NCBI GenBank assembly: GCA_902167985.1
Contig: CABHNZ010000006.1
Coordinates: forward strand, 62,001 to 126,000
Direction: 5' to 3'
Length of the DNA stretch: 64,000 nt
From: Shinella sp. UYSO24
GTDB lineage: Bacteria; Pseudomonadota; Alphaproteobacteria; Rhizobiales; Rhizobiaceae
The position numbers and the translations under genes are program-made. The notes beneath the pieces are model-generated. The model did not search any database, had not been told where the DNA came from, and was given only the letters and a program-made list of their open reading frames with translations. Shown here piece after piece: positions 20,262-29,975 of the stretch (positions within the stretch are counted from its first letter, which is position 1; each line of letters starts with the position of its first letter).

Positions 20262-20739
20262 GGCGGGCTTTCCCGGGGCATTGCGAGGTCTTCGGATCAT
20301 CTTCCGCTAAGGGAGTGTCTCATTTTTATCTGGGCCAAGGCGATAGAAAAAACGAGACAACTGACGATCTGAGGACCGAGCCGCCCTGCAAGGCGCTCCA
20401 CTCCGGCTGTCGCGGTCGCTTTCGCTCTGGCGTCTGCCTCTGATCCCAACACAAGCTGCTCGAGCGTTACTGTCTTCTCGTCGGGAATGCCAGTGAATTT
20501 CAGCCATCTGATGATGCAGGACTTGTGGTGGTCGAACTCCGCTTTCGGAGTGTCGGAGCCGGAGTTCAAGCCGCGGCCCCAGACAATCGGAGCCCTGGCG
20601 CGCGCGATCCCCTGAAAATCCGTCGTCGAAGCGAAAGAGACAATAGTCCTGCGGAACAAGGTCGATTAAGTGCCCAAGCTTTTAAGCAATGCCGAAATTC
20701 CACATGGGCCTGCCGGGCATGATCACAGATGGAATTCGC
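20262..20739. other. Stretch without a recognised gene
   Basis: A minus-strand frame of 120 residues (20297-20659) exists but matches nothing I recognise and has no convincing ribosome site. It may be a decayed gene. Confidence 0.3.
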
Positions 20740-21111
20740 CTAGCCGACGCACACTCCGCTCACTGCCATGGGCCGGAAGAGGTGAGGACTGGCAACGAGG
20801 CTTTCCGGATAAAGCCCCTTTGCGCGTTCCCGCGCATTGGTATCGAGCCGTGCGGAACGATAGAGTTCAGCGCTTTCCCACACGGCGTGGTTCATGAATG
20901 TCCCACTGCCGGCAATCCCGCGATAGAGCTGCGTGGAGATGAAGCCCTTCTGGCCTTTCATCACCGCAGCGTCCACGGACCAGGCGGCGACCAATTGATC
21001 CGCATCCGCCGCATCGACGGTCAGGATGTTGACCAGAATGACGGGGCCACCGCCCTCCGCCAGCTGATCCGCCAAAGTCACGGCGCGGTCGAGTTCCCTG
21101 AATGTCGGCAT
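20740..21111 (-). CDS. Antibiotic-biosynthesis-monooxygenase (ABM) domain protein
   Basis: 123 residues. GPVILVNILTVDAADADQLVAAWSVDA and FISTQLYRGIAGSGTFMNHAVWES are the two ferredoxin-like strands and helix of an ABM dimer. Such proteins oxidise quinone-like substrates or act as small sensors. Start ATG 21111 has GAGGAGA just upstream. Forms a probable operon with the FMN reductase and SDR upstream. Confidence 0.82.
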   Translation of the reverse strand: MPTFRELDRAVTLADQLAEGGGPVILVNILTVDAADADQLVAAWSVDAAVMKGQKGFISTQLYRGIAGSGTFMNHAVWESAELYRSARLDTNARERAKGLYPESLVASPHLFRPMAVSGVCVG

Positions 21112-21181
21112 GCTCGTCTCCTCTTGAGGCCGGGCCTCTCCGGTTGATGGTGTTTTGCGGATTTCGATCAGCTTTGAGCAG

Positions 21182-21775
21182 TCATTGCGCCAATGCCCGC
21201 GCCGCCATCGTTGCTCTTGCCCACCAGACGAACTCGTCCAGTGTCGCCTTGGTGGAGGCAAGCAGGTGCGCCTCGATCTCCTGCATGGGCTTGTCAGACC
21301 CCATCGGCGAAATGGCGAGGAAATCCACGCCCGCGATATGAATGGCGCCTGCAGTCGGCACCATCTGGAGGGCACTGGCAATCAGCCTCAGGTGTTCGAC
21401 GGCTCTCGCTGCCCCCGTGCCACTGTAGCCGATCATCGTTGCGGGCTTCCGGTTCCACTGCCGGTAGGCGCTGTCCATGGCATTCTTCAAGACGCCGGTT
21501 ATGGAGTGATTGTATTCGGCGACGACGAAGATGAAACCGTCATAAAGAGCGAGTGTCTTCTGCCAGTGCAAGACCGCGGCGTCGCTCGTCACGGTCGCCA
21601 TCATCGGCCCCCGCTCGCTGTAAAACGGCAGCGGATGATCGCGCAGATCGACAAGATCGACCTCCATGTCACCTCGCGCCTGTGCCTGCTCCACGATCCA
21701 GCGAGCGGGCTTGTCCGCAAGGCGGCCATCGCGCGTCGAGCCTATAATCACCGCAACACGGGGTTTCGAACTCAT
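21182..21775 (-). CDS. NADPH-dependent FMN reductase
   Basis: 197 residues, flavodoxin-like fold. VIIGSTRDGRLADKPARWI binds the FMN phosphate, VAEYNHSITGVLKNAMD is the conserved flavin loop and IGYSGTGAARAVEHLR follows. Supplies reduced flavin or reduces quinones and azo compounds. Between an ABM monooxygenase and an SDR, which suggests joint action on quinone-type compounds. Confidence 0.9.
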   Translation of the reverse strand: MSSKPRVAVIIGSTRDGRLADKPARWIVEQAQARGDMEVDLVDLRDHPLPFYSERGPMMATVTSDAAVLHWQKTLALYDGFIFVVAEYNHSITGVLKNAMDSAYRQWNRKPATMIGYSGTGAARAVEHLRLIASALQMVPTAGAIHIAGVDFLAISPMGSDKPMQEIEAHLLASTKATLDEFVWWARATMAARALAQ

Positions 21776-21816
21776 CTGGCTTCCTTTCAGAATATTCGGT
21801 TGAAAGAACGGCCGGC

Positions 21817-22560
21817 TCAGCCGACCAGACCGCCACTGACCTGGATCGTTTCGCCGGTAATCCAGGCGCTCTGATCCGAAACGGCGAAGGCCACGACCCG
21901 GGCGATGTCGTCGGGCAATCCAAGCCGTCCGAGCGGCGAGCGGGAGATGTAATAATCGTGCATGGCCTGGTTGGATGTCACTTCCGATGTTCCATCCGTG
22001 ATGGTCAGGCCGGGCGAGATACCGACCACTCTTATGTTTCTCGGGCCGAGTTCGACAGCCAATGCGCGCGTCAACACATCGACTGCGCCTTTGGTCGCGG
22101 AATAGACCGGCATGTAGGGGATGGGGGACTTGGCCCCTCCGGATGAAAGGTTGACCACGACGCCGCCGCTTTCGGGAAACAGCCTCACTGCAGCCTGCGT
22201 TGCCAGGAGCAGACCTTTGACGTTCAAGGCAAACTGTTGATCGATGGATTCCGGCGTGACCTGATCGAGAAGCGCCGGCTGCGCAATGCCGGCGTTGTTG
22301 ACCAGAATGTCGAGATGTCCAAATCGCGCGCTGACCTCATCGAAAAGGCGTGTGATATCGGCGGGGACAGACACATCGGCCTGGATGGACGTTGCGACGC
22401 CACCCTGTTGTCCGATTTCTTTCACCAGCGTCGAGGCCGCGGCCGCACTGCTGGTATAGTTGACAATGACCTCTGCGCCTTCAGCGGACAGGCGTCTGGC
22501 AATCGCCGCGCCAATGCCTCTGGACGCCCCTGTGACAAGCGCTCTTTTTCCAACCAACAT
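21817..22560 (-). CDS. SDR family oxidoreductase (FabG-like)
   Basis: 247 residues, intact. TGASRGIGAA cofactor motif, NNAG (DILVNNAGIAQ), VVNLSSGG, YSATKGAV and the C-terminal WITGETIQVSGGLVG. A classical 3-oxoacyl-reductase-like SDR of unknown substrate. ATG 22560 chosen over an 8-residue longer version. Divergent from the LysR gene at 22768, which probably controls this three-gene unit. Confidence 0.9.
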   Translation of the reverse strand: MLVGKRALVTGASRGIGAAIARRLSAEGAEVIVNYTSSAAAASTLVKEIGQQGGVATSIQADVSVPADITRLFDEVSARFGHLDILVNNAGIAQPALLDQVTPESIDQQFALNVKGLLLATQAAVRLFPESGGVVVNLSSGGAKSPIPYMPVYSATKGAVDVLTRALAVELGPRNIRVVGISPGLTITDGTSEVTSNQAMHDYYISRSPLGRLGLPDDIARVVAFAVSDQSAWITGETIQVSGGLVG

Positions 22561-22746
22561 CAAACGTCTCCAATGACATGACACAATTGCCGGATTTCAC
22601 CGAGGCCTCGAAGGAATGGCCTCTGAGGCCGGGCTACGGGTGCCTGGGCACCGCTGCCGGAAGCGCGGGGGCCGCGCCCCGCCGGCTGCCTTTGACAAAT
22701 GGAACCGCGGTTGATGGTTGACTAGGCATCATCGTCGGGATAGCCC

Positions 22747-22762
22747 GTCCCATTTATGGGAC
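22747..22762. promoter_or_regulatory. Perfect inverted repeat, candidate LysR operator
   Basis: GTCCCAT-tt-ATGGGAC, 7-bp perfect arms, 6 bases before the ATG at 22768 and about 185 bases upstream of the SDR start. Its position suits autoregulation by the LysR protein. It also overlaps an alternative ATG at 22756, which makes that start less likely. Confidence 0.45.
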
Positions 22763-22767
22763 AATCG

Positions 22768-23667
22768 ATGGATATCGCAGCCTTGCAGGGCATTGTTGTG
22801 GTGGCTCGTATGGGGAGCATCAGCGCGGCAGCCCGCGCTCTGGGGCAGCCCAAACAAAGCATATCGCGACGAATAAGCGCTTTTGAAACCCGGCTCGGCG
22901 TGCGCCTTCTTGAGCGCAGCACGCGGTCTGTGCGGCTGACCGCGGAGGGGCAGGCGCTTTGCCAGCGCGCCGAGTATCTGCTGGCCGAGCTTGATGAGCT
23001 GCAGTATTTCCTGGCCGGCTATGCGCAGGAACCGGAAGGCCCCTTGCGGATCAGTGCGCCCGAGCTGCTGGGGCAAGAGCTGTTGGGGCCGGTGATTGCG
23101 CGATATTGCCGGCTCTACCCGAAAGTCGAACTTCAGATCGATCTCGCCAACAGAGCCGTTGATCTTGTCGAAGAAGGCTTTGATGCCGCCATTCGTGTGG
23201 GAGCCGTCTCCGACACAAGCCTGATCGCGCGTTCGATCGCAAGGTCCCGATCAATTCTGGTGACGTCCCCGAACTATGCTGGCGAACACGGCCTGCCTGC
23301 GGTGCCAGCCGACCTCTCCGACCATTTCGCCGTGCTGACGCCTGCGCGCATGGGGCCGAATGGCTGGCTCCTGCGGCGTGGAACCGAAAGGATCGCCTGT
23401 TCGGCGCGGGCCTTATGCCAGGTCTCTTCGATCAAGCTCGCTCTTGAAATAGCCGCCGGCGGGACTGGCATCACGATGGTTCCGGCCTTTATCGCGATGG
23501 ACAAAATCCGCCGTGGAGAGCTGGTCAGGGTACTTCCCGACTGGCACGGCGGCGTCAATCAGATCAGCATCGTTCATCCGTCCCGACGCCTCGTGCCGCC
23601 ACGGCTGCGCGTATTCATCGAAATGCTCGTCGATGAATTTTCGAACAGGTCGCTCACGGAGCCGTAG
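22768..23667 (+). CDS. LysR family regulator
   Basis: 299 residues, intact. HTH GSISAAARALGQPKQSISRRI with the linker LERSTRSVRLTAEGQAL, then the substrate domain (PLRISAPELLGQELL, DLVEEGFDAAIRVGAV). Transcribed divergently from the SDR, FMN reductase and ABM genes, its probable targets. Confidence 0.9.
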   Translation: MDIAALQGIVVVARMGSISAAARALGQPKQSISRRISAFETRLGVRLLERSTRSVRLTAEGQALCQRAEYLLAELDELQYFLAGYAQEPEGPLRISAPELLGQELLGPVIARYCRLYPKVELQIDLANRAVDLVEEGFDAAIRVGAVSDTSLIARSIARSRSILVTSPNYAGEHGLPAVPADLSDHFAVLTPARMGPNGWLLRRGTERIACSARALCQVSSIKLALEIAAGGTGITMVPAFIAMDKIRRGELVRVLPDWHGGVNQISIVHPSRRLVPPRLRVFIEMLVDEFSNRSLTEP

Positions 23668-23848
23668 TCTGGGATGGGGAGTTAAGCTGGGCGGCCCCTA
23701 TGCTTCGCAAATCTTCGCCTACATGCCGGGTCGTTGCGATCGGCGTGCCATCGCAGGTTGCTGTCGTTGGGTACTGGAACATCTCGGGATGTCCCGCTGA
23801 GAAAGTGTCAAAAAACGACCGGCGCACCATCCCCCAAAGCCCCGATCT

Positions 23849-24766
23849 CTAAACTTTCTGTTGACTGCTCTTGCCCAGATGATCGCTCAGGAAGTCGATG
23901 AATGCGCGGATACGCGCTGCGAGATGATCGTGCCCGACGAAAACGGCATGGATCGTCTCAAGGTCGCCCGGATTGTATTCCTCCAATACCGGAACCAAGA
24001 GCCCGGCGTCGATATCCGGCTGAACATGGAACTGGCCCACGCGACCCAGACCACTGCCGACAAGGCATAGCTGGCGCATGATCATGCCGCTGTTGACGAG
24101 GCAATTGCCCGATACCGGTATGCGGTAGATCTCCGTCGATCCCGGCTCTTTGAACGGCCACTCGTTCAGGCTTCGCCGGAAGTTGAAGCTGAAGCAATTG
24201 TGATCGGCAAGATCAGCTGGTGATTGCGGGACACCGTGCGCTTGCAGATAGGATGGAGCCGCAACAATGACCCTTCGGCTTTCCAGTAGCTTTCTGGCTT
24301 TCAGGGACGAGTCGTCCATCGCGCCGGAACGGATTGCAATATCGGTTCGCTCCTCGATCAGGCCGATAATGCCGTCAGTCAGCGAGATATCGAGCTGGAC
24401 TTCCGGATAAAGCTTGAGGAATTCGGGAACAAGCGGGAGGAGGTAACGCTCGCCAAAACCGAGGGATGCGTTGATCCTCAACAGGCCTCGCGGGACCAGT
24501 TTTCCGCCTGCCGCGACGATCTGTTCGGTTTCAGCGATATCGGCCAGGATGCGCCTGGCGCGATCCAGATAGACCTCTCCTTCCGGCGTCAATGTCATCG
24601 TGCGCGTCGAGCGGACGAGCAGTCGTGTTCCAAGCCGGTCTTCTATCCGGGTGACGAGCTTGCTGACCGCCGATGGCGAGAGCTTCAGGCGTCGTCCCGC
24701 CGCCGAGAAACTCTGCAATTCCGCAGCGCTGACAAACACTTCCATTTCGCCGGTACGATTGTCCAT
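23849..24766 (-). CDS. LysR family regulator
   Basis: 305 residues from ATG 24766. HTH QSFSAAGRRLKLSPSAVSKLV, then RLLVRSTRTMTLTPEGEVYL and a substrate domain with LIEERTDIAIRSGAM and the CLVNSGMIMRQLCLVGSGLG stretch. Divergent from the MFS pump at 24923 with a 156-base gap, the standard LysR-target layout. Confidence 0.9.
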   Translation of the reverse strand: MDNRTGEMEVFVSAAELQSFSAAGRRLKLSPSAVSKLVTRIEDRLGTRLLVRSTRTMTLTPEGEVYLDRARRILADIAETEQIVAAGGKLVPRGLLRINASLGFGERYLLPLVPEFLKLYPEVQLDISLTDGIIGLIEERTDIAIRSGAMDDSSLKARKLLESRRVIVAAPSYLQAHGVPQSPADLADHNCFSFNFRRSLNEWPFKEPGSTEIYRIPVSGNCLVNSGMIMRQLCLVGSGLGRVGQFHVQPDIDAGLLVPVLEEYNPGDLETIHAVFVGHDHLAARIRAFIDFLSDHLGKSSQQKV

Positions 24767-24922
24767 TGGCTGACCTGTGAACTCAATTCCAAACTGTTGA
24801 TACAATTGCACTGATTAACACCGGCACAGCGCTCGACCATATTGCATCACGACAATTCTTCAACTGACAGCATCCCTGTCCTTGCAGCCCTCACCTGGAC
24901 GGTGAGCGGAGAGGAACCCGTT

Positions 24923-26102
24923 ATGCCCCTAGCAATCTTCGCACTGACGATCGCAGCCTACGCGATCGGCACCACAGAATTCGTCATCGTCGGTCTTCTG
25001 CCGACGTCGCGACCGACCTCCAGATTACCCTGCCGCTCGCCGGCCTTATCGTCAGCGTCTATGCGCTCGGCGTTACCTTCGGCGCCCCGATCCTGACGGC
25101 ACTGACCGGCAAGCTCGAAAGAAAGCCCTTGCTGCTTGGCCTGATGGCCCTGTTCGTCATCGGCAATACGCTTGCTGCACTCTCGTCCAGCTATGAATTC
25201 CTGCTCGTCGCCCGGGTGCTGGCTGCCTTCTCTCACGGTGTCTTCTTCTCTGTCGGCTCCACGATTGCTGCCGATCTCGTGCCGGAAAACCGTCGCGCTT
25301 CGGCGATTGCCATGATGTTCATGGGGCTGACGGTTGCTATCGTGACCGGCGTGCCGCTCGGCACCTATATCGGCCAGGTCTTCGGCTGGCGCGCAACCTT
25401 CTGGGCCGTGTCTGCCCTTGGTGTCATCGCTTTTCTCGGTATCGCCGCCCTTCTGCCGAACACGATCAAGAAGGCGCCGCCGGCAAGCATGCTCGATCAG
25501 CTCCGCGTGCTTGGCTCAGGTCGCCTGCTGATCGTCTTTGCCATGACGGCTCTCGGTTATGGCGGCACTTTCGTTGCCTTCACCTTCCTCGCACCGATCC
25601 TCCAGCAAGTGACCGGATTTTCGGAGAAGAGCGTCAGCCTGATCCTCGTCCTCTATGGCGTCGCGATTGCGGCCGGCAATATCGGGGGCGGTAAGATCGC
25701 CAACCATAATCCCGTCAAGGCTCTGATCGGCCTGTTTCTGGCTCAGGCCATCGTTCTTATGGTGTTTTCCTTCACGGCCTTCTCGCCTGTCCTGACCCTT
25801 GTCACGCTGGCGGCACTCGGCTTCCTGTCCTTCGCCAATGTTCCCGGCCTGCAGCTCTATGTCGTGCAATTGGCCAAGGAACATCGTCCGGGCGCCGTTG
25901 ATGTAGCTCGGCGCTCAATATTGCCGCTTTCAACCTCGGCATCGCAATTGGCGCATGGCTCGGCGGTGTAGTGGTCGAATCTCCGCTTGGTCTCGGATCC
26001 ACGCCATGGGTTGGCGCGATCCTGGTTGCTGTCGCCTTGCTCCTGACCATCTGGAGCAGCGCTCTCGACCGTCGCGCGGCACCATTGCTGAAGACGGCCT
26101 GA
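24923..26102 (+). CDS. MFS efflux transporter, AraJ/Bcr-like (two frameshifts)
   Basis: About 393 residues with roughly 12 membrane segments. TTEFVIVGLLP in the first helix, GAPILTALTGKLERKPLLLG around the conserved loop 2-3 and FSHGVFFSVGSTIAADLVP in motif C territory place it in the DHA1 drug/sugar efflux group. Bases are missing near 25010 (CCGGAC read as CCGAC) and 25913. GAGAGGA seven bases before the ATG supports the start. Probably controlled by the divergent LysR. Confidence 0.85.
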
Positions 26103-26109
26103 TATGGCG

Positions 26110-26142
26110 AAAAGGCCCGGCGCTCACGGCGCCGGGCCTTTT
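26110..26142 (+). terminator. Strong intrinsic terminator
   Basis: AAAAGGCCCGGCGC-tcacg-GCGCCGGGCCTTTT: a perfect 14-bp stem with A-run and T-run arms, 8 bases after the MFS stop. The outer atatgg/ccatat pairs could lengthen it. Confidence 0.92.
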
Positions 26143-26176
26143 CCATATTGTTGCAAGGAATGGCTGAAGTCATCCA

Positions 26177-26757
26177 ATGCCCATGCTGGACCGGCTTCGC
26201 GACGAGGGCATCATCATCTGATGGGTCTTGGCGTCAACCGGGTCGAGCCGGTCGAACCCACGCTCGGCCTTTCCGAAGTGAAACCTGACGGCACGCTCCT
26301 GGCGGGATGCCATTCGCTGCTCGACCATGAGGCGGCCTTGCGGCAATTAATGCCTGCCTCCGAAGGGAAGGGCATCGATATCATCATCGGTGGTCCTTAT
26401 AGCTCGGGCAATCTGGCGGGTGGCAACCAGGTCGCATATGCCAAAACCTCACCGGAGATTATCGTCAGGCTTGACCGGATCAAGGCGCTGAGCGATCGCC
26501 GTCCGATGCCGATGCCGATGCCGATGCCGATGCCGATGCCGATGCCGATGCCGATGCCGATGCCGATCACGGCCGCGGCCTTGCAGTTCTCGCCGGTGCA
26601 CCCGGCCACAGTCGCGGCCATTCCTGGGGCAAGCAGGCTGAAGCGGATCAGAGAGGATATCCAGGCTATCGAGAGAGTGGTGCCGGATGAGTTCTGGCAT
26701 GACCTGCGCAAGGCGGATCTGGTCGCCGCCAATGCTCTGCTGCTGATCGATCTCTAA
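26177..26757 (+). pseudogene. Aldo/keto reductase remnant with hexanucleotide expansion
   Basis: C-terminal ~190 residues of a D-threo-aldose 1-dehydrogenase-like aldo/keto reductase. Readable are LDRLRDEGIII, GLGVNRVEPVEP, LLAGCHSLLDHEAAL, IDIIIGGPYSSGNLAGG, AAALQFSPVHP and VIPG-like AIPGASR. The first half, with the catalytic D/Y/K/H residues, is absent: the MFS terminator lies where it should be. A frameshift sits near 26216. Where the family has a short HGVPI turn before AAALQF, this copy has ten PM dipeptides from a (CCGATG)10 repeat. Unlikely to be active. Confidence 0.8.
26503..26567 (+). repeat. (CCGATG)10 hexanucleotide tandem repeat
   Basis: Ten perfect CCGATG units followed by a partial CCGAT. 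It is in frame inside the aldo/keto reductase remnant and encodes (Pro-Met)10. The same tract makes His-Arg and Gly-Ile repeats in antisense frames, which are not genes. Confidence 0.97.
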
Positions 26758-26773
26758 AGAAATGAAAAGAGCT

Positions 26774-26796
26774 GCACCCGGTTCTGCACCGGGTGC
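26774..26796. terminator. Convergent-gene terminator
   Basis: GCACCCGGT-tctgc-ACCGGGTGC, perfect 9-bp stem. On the minus strand it is followed by CTCTTTTCATTTCTTT, so it fits termination of the MFS gene ending at 26900. Confidence 0.75.
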
Positions 26797-26899
26797 GGCT
26801 CAGAAAGCCTGTGGGGGAGGGCATGCAATGTGTCGTCCCGGTCAACTCAGCCTTCTCTCGAGCCATTGACCAACGACGCTGCGCTCTATTCGCTTCCGG

Positions 26900-28110
26900 T
26901 CAGGCGTTGACGGTGCTGCCGGCTTCTTGCCTGTTTCCCGGCCTCACCATGGTGATGAACAGGCCGGCGGCTGCAAGAATACCCCCGGCGATCGGGATCG
27001 CCTCAAATCCGAGCCCCAGGCTCAAAACGCCGCCACCGACTGCGGCCCCCAGCGCATTGCCGAGATTGAAGGCGCCGACATTGATGGAGGAGGCGAGGCC
27101 CGGCGCTTCCGAGGCCGCCTGCATCACACGCATCTGTACCGGAGGCACGATGGCAAAGGCTGCTGCACCCCAGACGAGCGCACCGATTGCCGCACCGGCA
27201 TGGCTCCCGAGCACGAGCGGAAGGGCCAGCATGATGATGGCAAGCGCTGCCAGAAAGATCCGGGTTGCTCCGTCAAGCGACCAGTCTGCCAGACGGCCGC
27301 CCAAACCGTTGCCAATGGTGAAGCCGACACCGATCAGCACAAGAACAAGGGTGACGAAGGTGCTGGATGCACCGGTGATCTGGGTCAGCACCGGAGCGAC
27401 ATAGGTATAGAGCGTGAACATTGCGCCGGCGCCCATGACGGTGGTCGCCATTGCAAGCAGCACGACCGGGCGCGTCAGCACTTTGAATTCCCTGGCGATA
27501 TCGGGCATCTTGCCGGCTTCGCCCTTGGGCAGCGAGAGCCAGAGGCACAAATCGCCAAAAGCCCCAGCGCTGCCGTTCCCGCAAAGGCCATCCGCCAACC
27601 GACCTGTTGGCCGACCCATGTGGCGGCAGGAACGCCGCCGATATTGGCAATCGTCAATCCCATGAACATCGTGGCGACCGCGCTTGCCTGCTTTTCCTTC
27701 GGCACGACGCTGGCGGCAACGATCGAGCCGAGGCCGAAAAAGGCACCGTGGTTGAGGCTGGTGACGAGCCGTGCAAGCAGCAAGGTCGTGTAGCCGGGCG
27801 CAAGCGCCGAGAGGAGGTTGCCGATGGTAAAGATTGCCATCAGCAGCATCAGCGCAGTGCGCTTGCCGAACCGGCTGAATGCCAGGGTCATGACGGGAGC
27901 GCCGACCATGACGCCGATCGCATAGGCGCTGACCAGCAGGCCAGCACTCGGAATGGAGACGTTCACGCCCTCGGCAATGACGGGGAGGAGGCCCATCGGT
28001 GAAAATTCCGTGGTGCCGATGCCGAAGGCGCCGATGGCAAGCGCCAGTAGCGGCCAGGTGGCGCTGTGGCCCTTCTCCGTTTTGTCTTTCATTCCGGAAA
28101 TCTGCGTCAT
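26900..28110 (-). CDS. MFS efflux transporter, AraJ/Bcr-like (one frameshift)
   Basis: About 403 residues, DHA1 family, a relative of the pump at 24923: GIGTTEFSPMGLLP, GAPVMTLAFSRFGKRTALML, LNHGAFFGLGSIVAASVVP. One base missing near 27545 joins LGLLAICAS to LPKGEAGKMPDIAREF. AAAGGA upstream supports ATG 28110. Separated by 11 bases from the aldo/keto reductase upstream, so the two are likely an operon; an export or detoxification role is probable. Confidence 0.87.
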
Positions 28111-28121
28111 GATCGTGTCCT

Positions 28122-28946
28122 TTACTTATCCCAGACCGGAGCAAGGCCCGGAGGGCTGACGATACGGCCGTCGACACGCGAAAGCTTGTCGATCACCATC
28201 ATGTCCTCGTCGCCAAGGTCGAAGTCGAAGATTGCGAAATTCTCTGCAACGCGTTCTGCCTTCGCGGTTTTCGAGAGTGCGATATAGCCCTTCTGGATCA
28301 GCCAGCGCAGACCAATCTGGGCAGCACTCTTGCCGTACTTTTCGCCGATGGCAATAAGCGCCGCATCCTTGGGGACCGCGCCGTCGGCCATGCCGAAATA
28401 GGCGGTGATCGCAACGCCGGCAGCCTTTGCCGCGTCGGCGACTGCCGTCTGGTCGAGATAGGGATGGGCCTCGATCTGGTTGGTCACGATCGGGGCTGCG
28501 CTCTTTGCGACCGATTCCTGCATTTGCGCGATATTCTGGTTGCTGACACCGATGAAACGCGTTTTGCCGGCAGCGTGGACTTCATTCAGCATCTCGACCT
28601 GATGGGCGATCGAAACCTTGTCTGCCGGCCAATGCAGGAGCAGCAGATCGACCTGATCGACCTTGAGCTTGTCGAGGCTCTCATCGACCGAAGCGGTGAA
28701 TTTTTCGGGGCTGTAGTTGTCGACCCAGACCTTGGTGGTCAGGAACAGGTCGTCGCGGCGAGCGCCGGCCTTTTCGAGTGCAAGCCCCAAAGCTGCTTCG
28801 TTCTGATAGATCTGCGCCGTGTCGAAGTGACGGAAGCCGGCCTCCAGGGCCGCCGGCACGACACGTTCGACCTCTTCATCGCTCATGCGGAACACGCCGA
28901 AACCGAGCGACGGGATGGTTGCTCCATGGGCATTGATGAATTTCAT
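28122..28946 (-). CDS. Aldo/keto reductase (DkgB-like)
   Basis: 274 residues, intact. Catalytic tetrad visible: D42 and Y47 (FDTAQIYQNE), K72 (TTKVWVD) and H105 (LLLHWPAD). NQIEAHPYLDQT and the C-terminal cofactor region IALSKTAKAERVAENF fit the 2,5-diketo-gluconate/methylglyoxal reductase group, which uses NADPH. Followed by an MFS pump; the pair suggests carbonyl detoxification. Confidence 0.92.
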   Translation of the reverse strand: MKFINAHGATIPSLGFGVFRMSDEEVERVVPAALEAGFRHFDTAQIYQNEAALGLALEKAGARRDDLFLTTKVWVDNYSPEKFTASVDESLDKLKVDQVDLLLLHWPADKVSIAHQVEMLNEVHAAGKTRFIGVSNQNIAQMQESVAKSAAPIVTNQIEAHPYLDQTAVADAAKAAGVAITAYFGMADGAVPKDAALIAIGEKYGKSAAQIGLRWLIQKGYIALSKTAKAERVAENFAIFDFDLGDEDMMVIDKLSRVDGRIVSPPGLAPVWDK

Positions 28947-28975
28947 TTCTGGTTCTCCTTGAATTCACATTGAGA

Positions 28976-29956
28976 TCACGCGGCGGATGCCGCGAGATTT
29001 TTTCCGAGCTGCGGCATGACATCGGCCGCGAGCTCGTCGATGACATCGGCCGGCGGCGCCCGGACTGCCGAAAATTGACGGCAATATGGTCGACACCGGC
29101 CGCAGCCAGTTTCTGGAAATGGTCGATCAGCGCCTTGCGGCCGAGACGTGCGCCGAAGCGGATCGGCTGGGCCAGGGCGTTTGCATCATCGACCAGATCG
29201 AGGTGGAAGGCGCTGATGAACGTGCCCTGCCGGATGTCGCATGCGCCCATGCGCCGGTCTGTGCCGCCAGCTTCTCCAGACTTGCGGGATAGACGAAGCG
29301 GCCATCCATATGTTCGGCGAGCCATTCGTCGCTTTGCCTGCCTGACCGGCGACGATCATCGGAATGGTTGGCTGGGCTGGGCGAGGCAGAAGATCGAGAT
29401 GCGGAACGCGCTCGCCGTCGACGGGAATCCCGCCGGCTTGCCAGGCGGCTTTCAGGTAGGTCACAGCCTCCCGGAATGCGTTGCCGCGGTTTTCCAGATC
29501 AAGCCCGAGCAGCGGGTATTCCACGGGCCGGTCTCCCGAGGCGACGCCGAGGATGAGGCGGCCCCCGGACAAGGCATCCACTGAGGCTGCGGCCTTTGCC
29601 GTCATCATCGGATGGCGGATCGGTAACACGACGGCGGCTGTCCCGAGCGCCATGTTCCGGGTGATGCCCGCGAGGAAGCCCAGCATGGCGAAGACATCGT
29701 AGACAGAGCCGGCATCGCCCATGTTGATCTGGTCGAATACGGGGACGTCTCGCGTCCATACGGCGGAAAAGCCGCGTGCATCGGCGCGCCGGATCAGGTC
29801 AGTCTGGGCGGAAAGGTCGGGCACACCATGAGGGCGGCCCGCAGCCACCCGGCGGGCTTCTCCGTCGGGGGACCAGTCATTGTCCAGCGGCAATTCGATG
29901 CCGAGGGTCAGGCGATCCGGCTGGCGGATCAGGTTCAATGCTGAGTGCTTTGACAT
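28976..29956 (-). CDS. Luciferase-like LLM class oxidoreductase (three frameshifts)
   Basis: About 327 residues of a flavin-dependent monooxygenase-like protein. DLIRRADARGFSAVWTRDVPVFD, NMALGTAAVVLPIRHPMMTAKAAASVD and GGRLILGVASGDRPVEYPLLG match the BA3436/TIGR03571-type subfamily. Bases are missing near 29330, 29250 and 29065; the end reads VMPQLGKNLAASAA. Function is unknown beyond use of reduced flavin. Its promoter region contains palindromes at 29976-30030. Confidence 0.82.
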
Positions 29957-29975
29957 GACGACTAGATAAGCCGGG

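Noticed and set aside
20297..20659. Possible insertion-sequence or transposase fragment
   Set aside because: No transposase motif, terminal inverted repeat or target duplication could be seen; kept only as an unassigned stretch.
26503..26567. CRISPR-like tandem
   Set aside because: The unit is 6 bases without spacers; it is a simple tandem repeat, not an array, and no cas gene is present.
26397..26732. Minus-strand frames with Gly-Ile and His-Arg repeats
   Set aside because: They arise only from reading the (CCGATG)10 tract backwards; no family similarity and no start signals.
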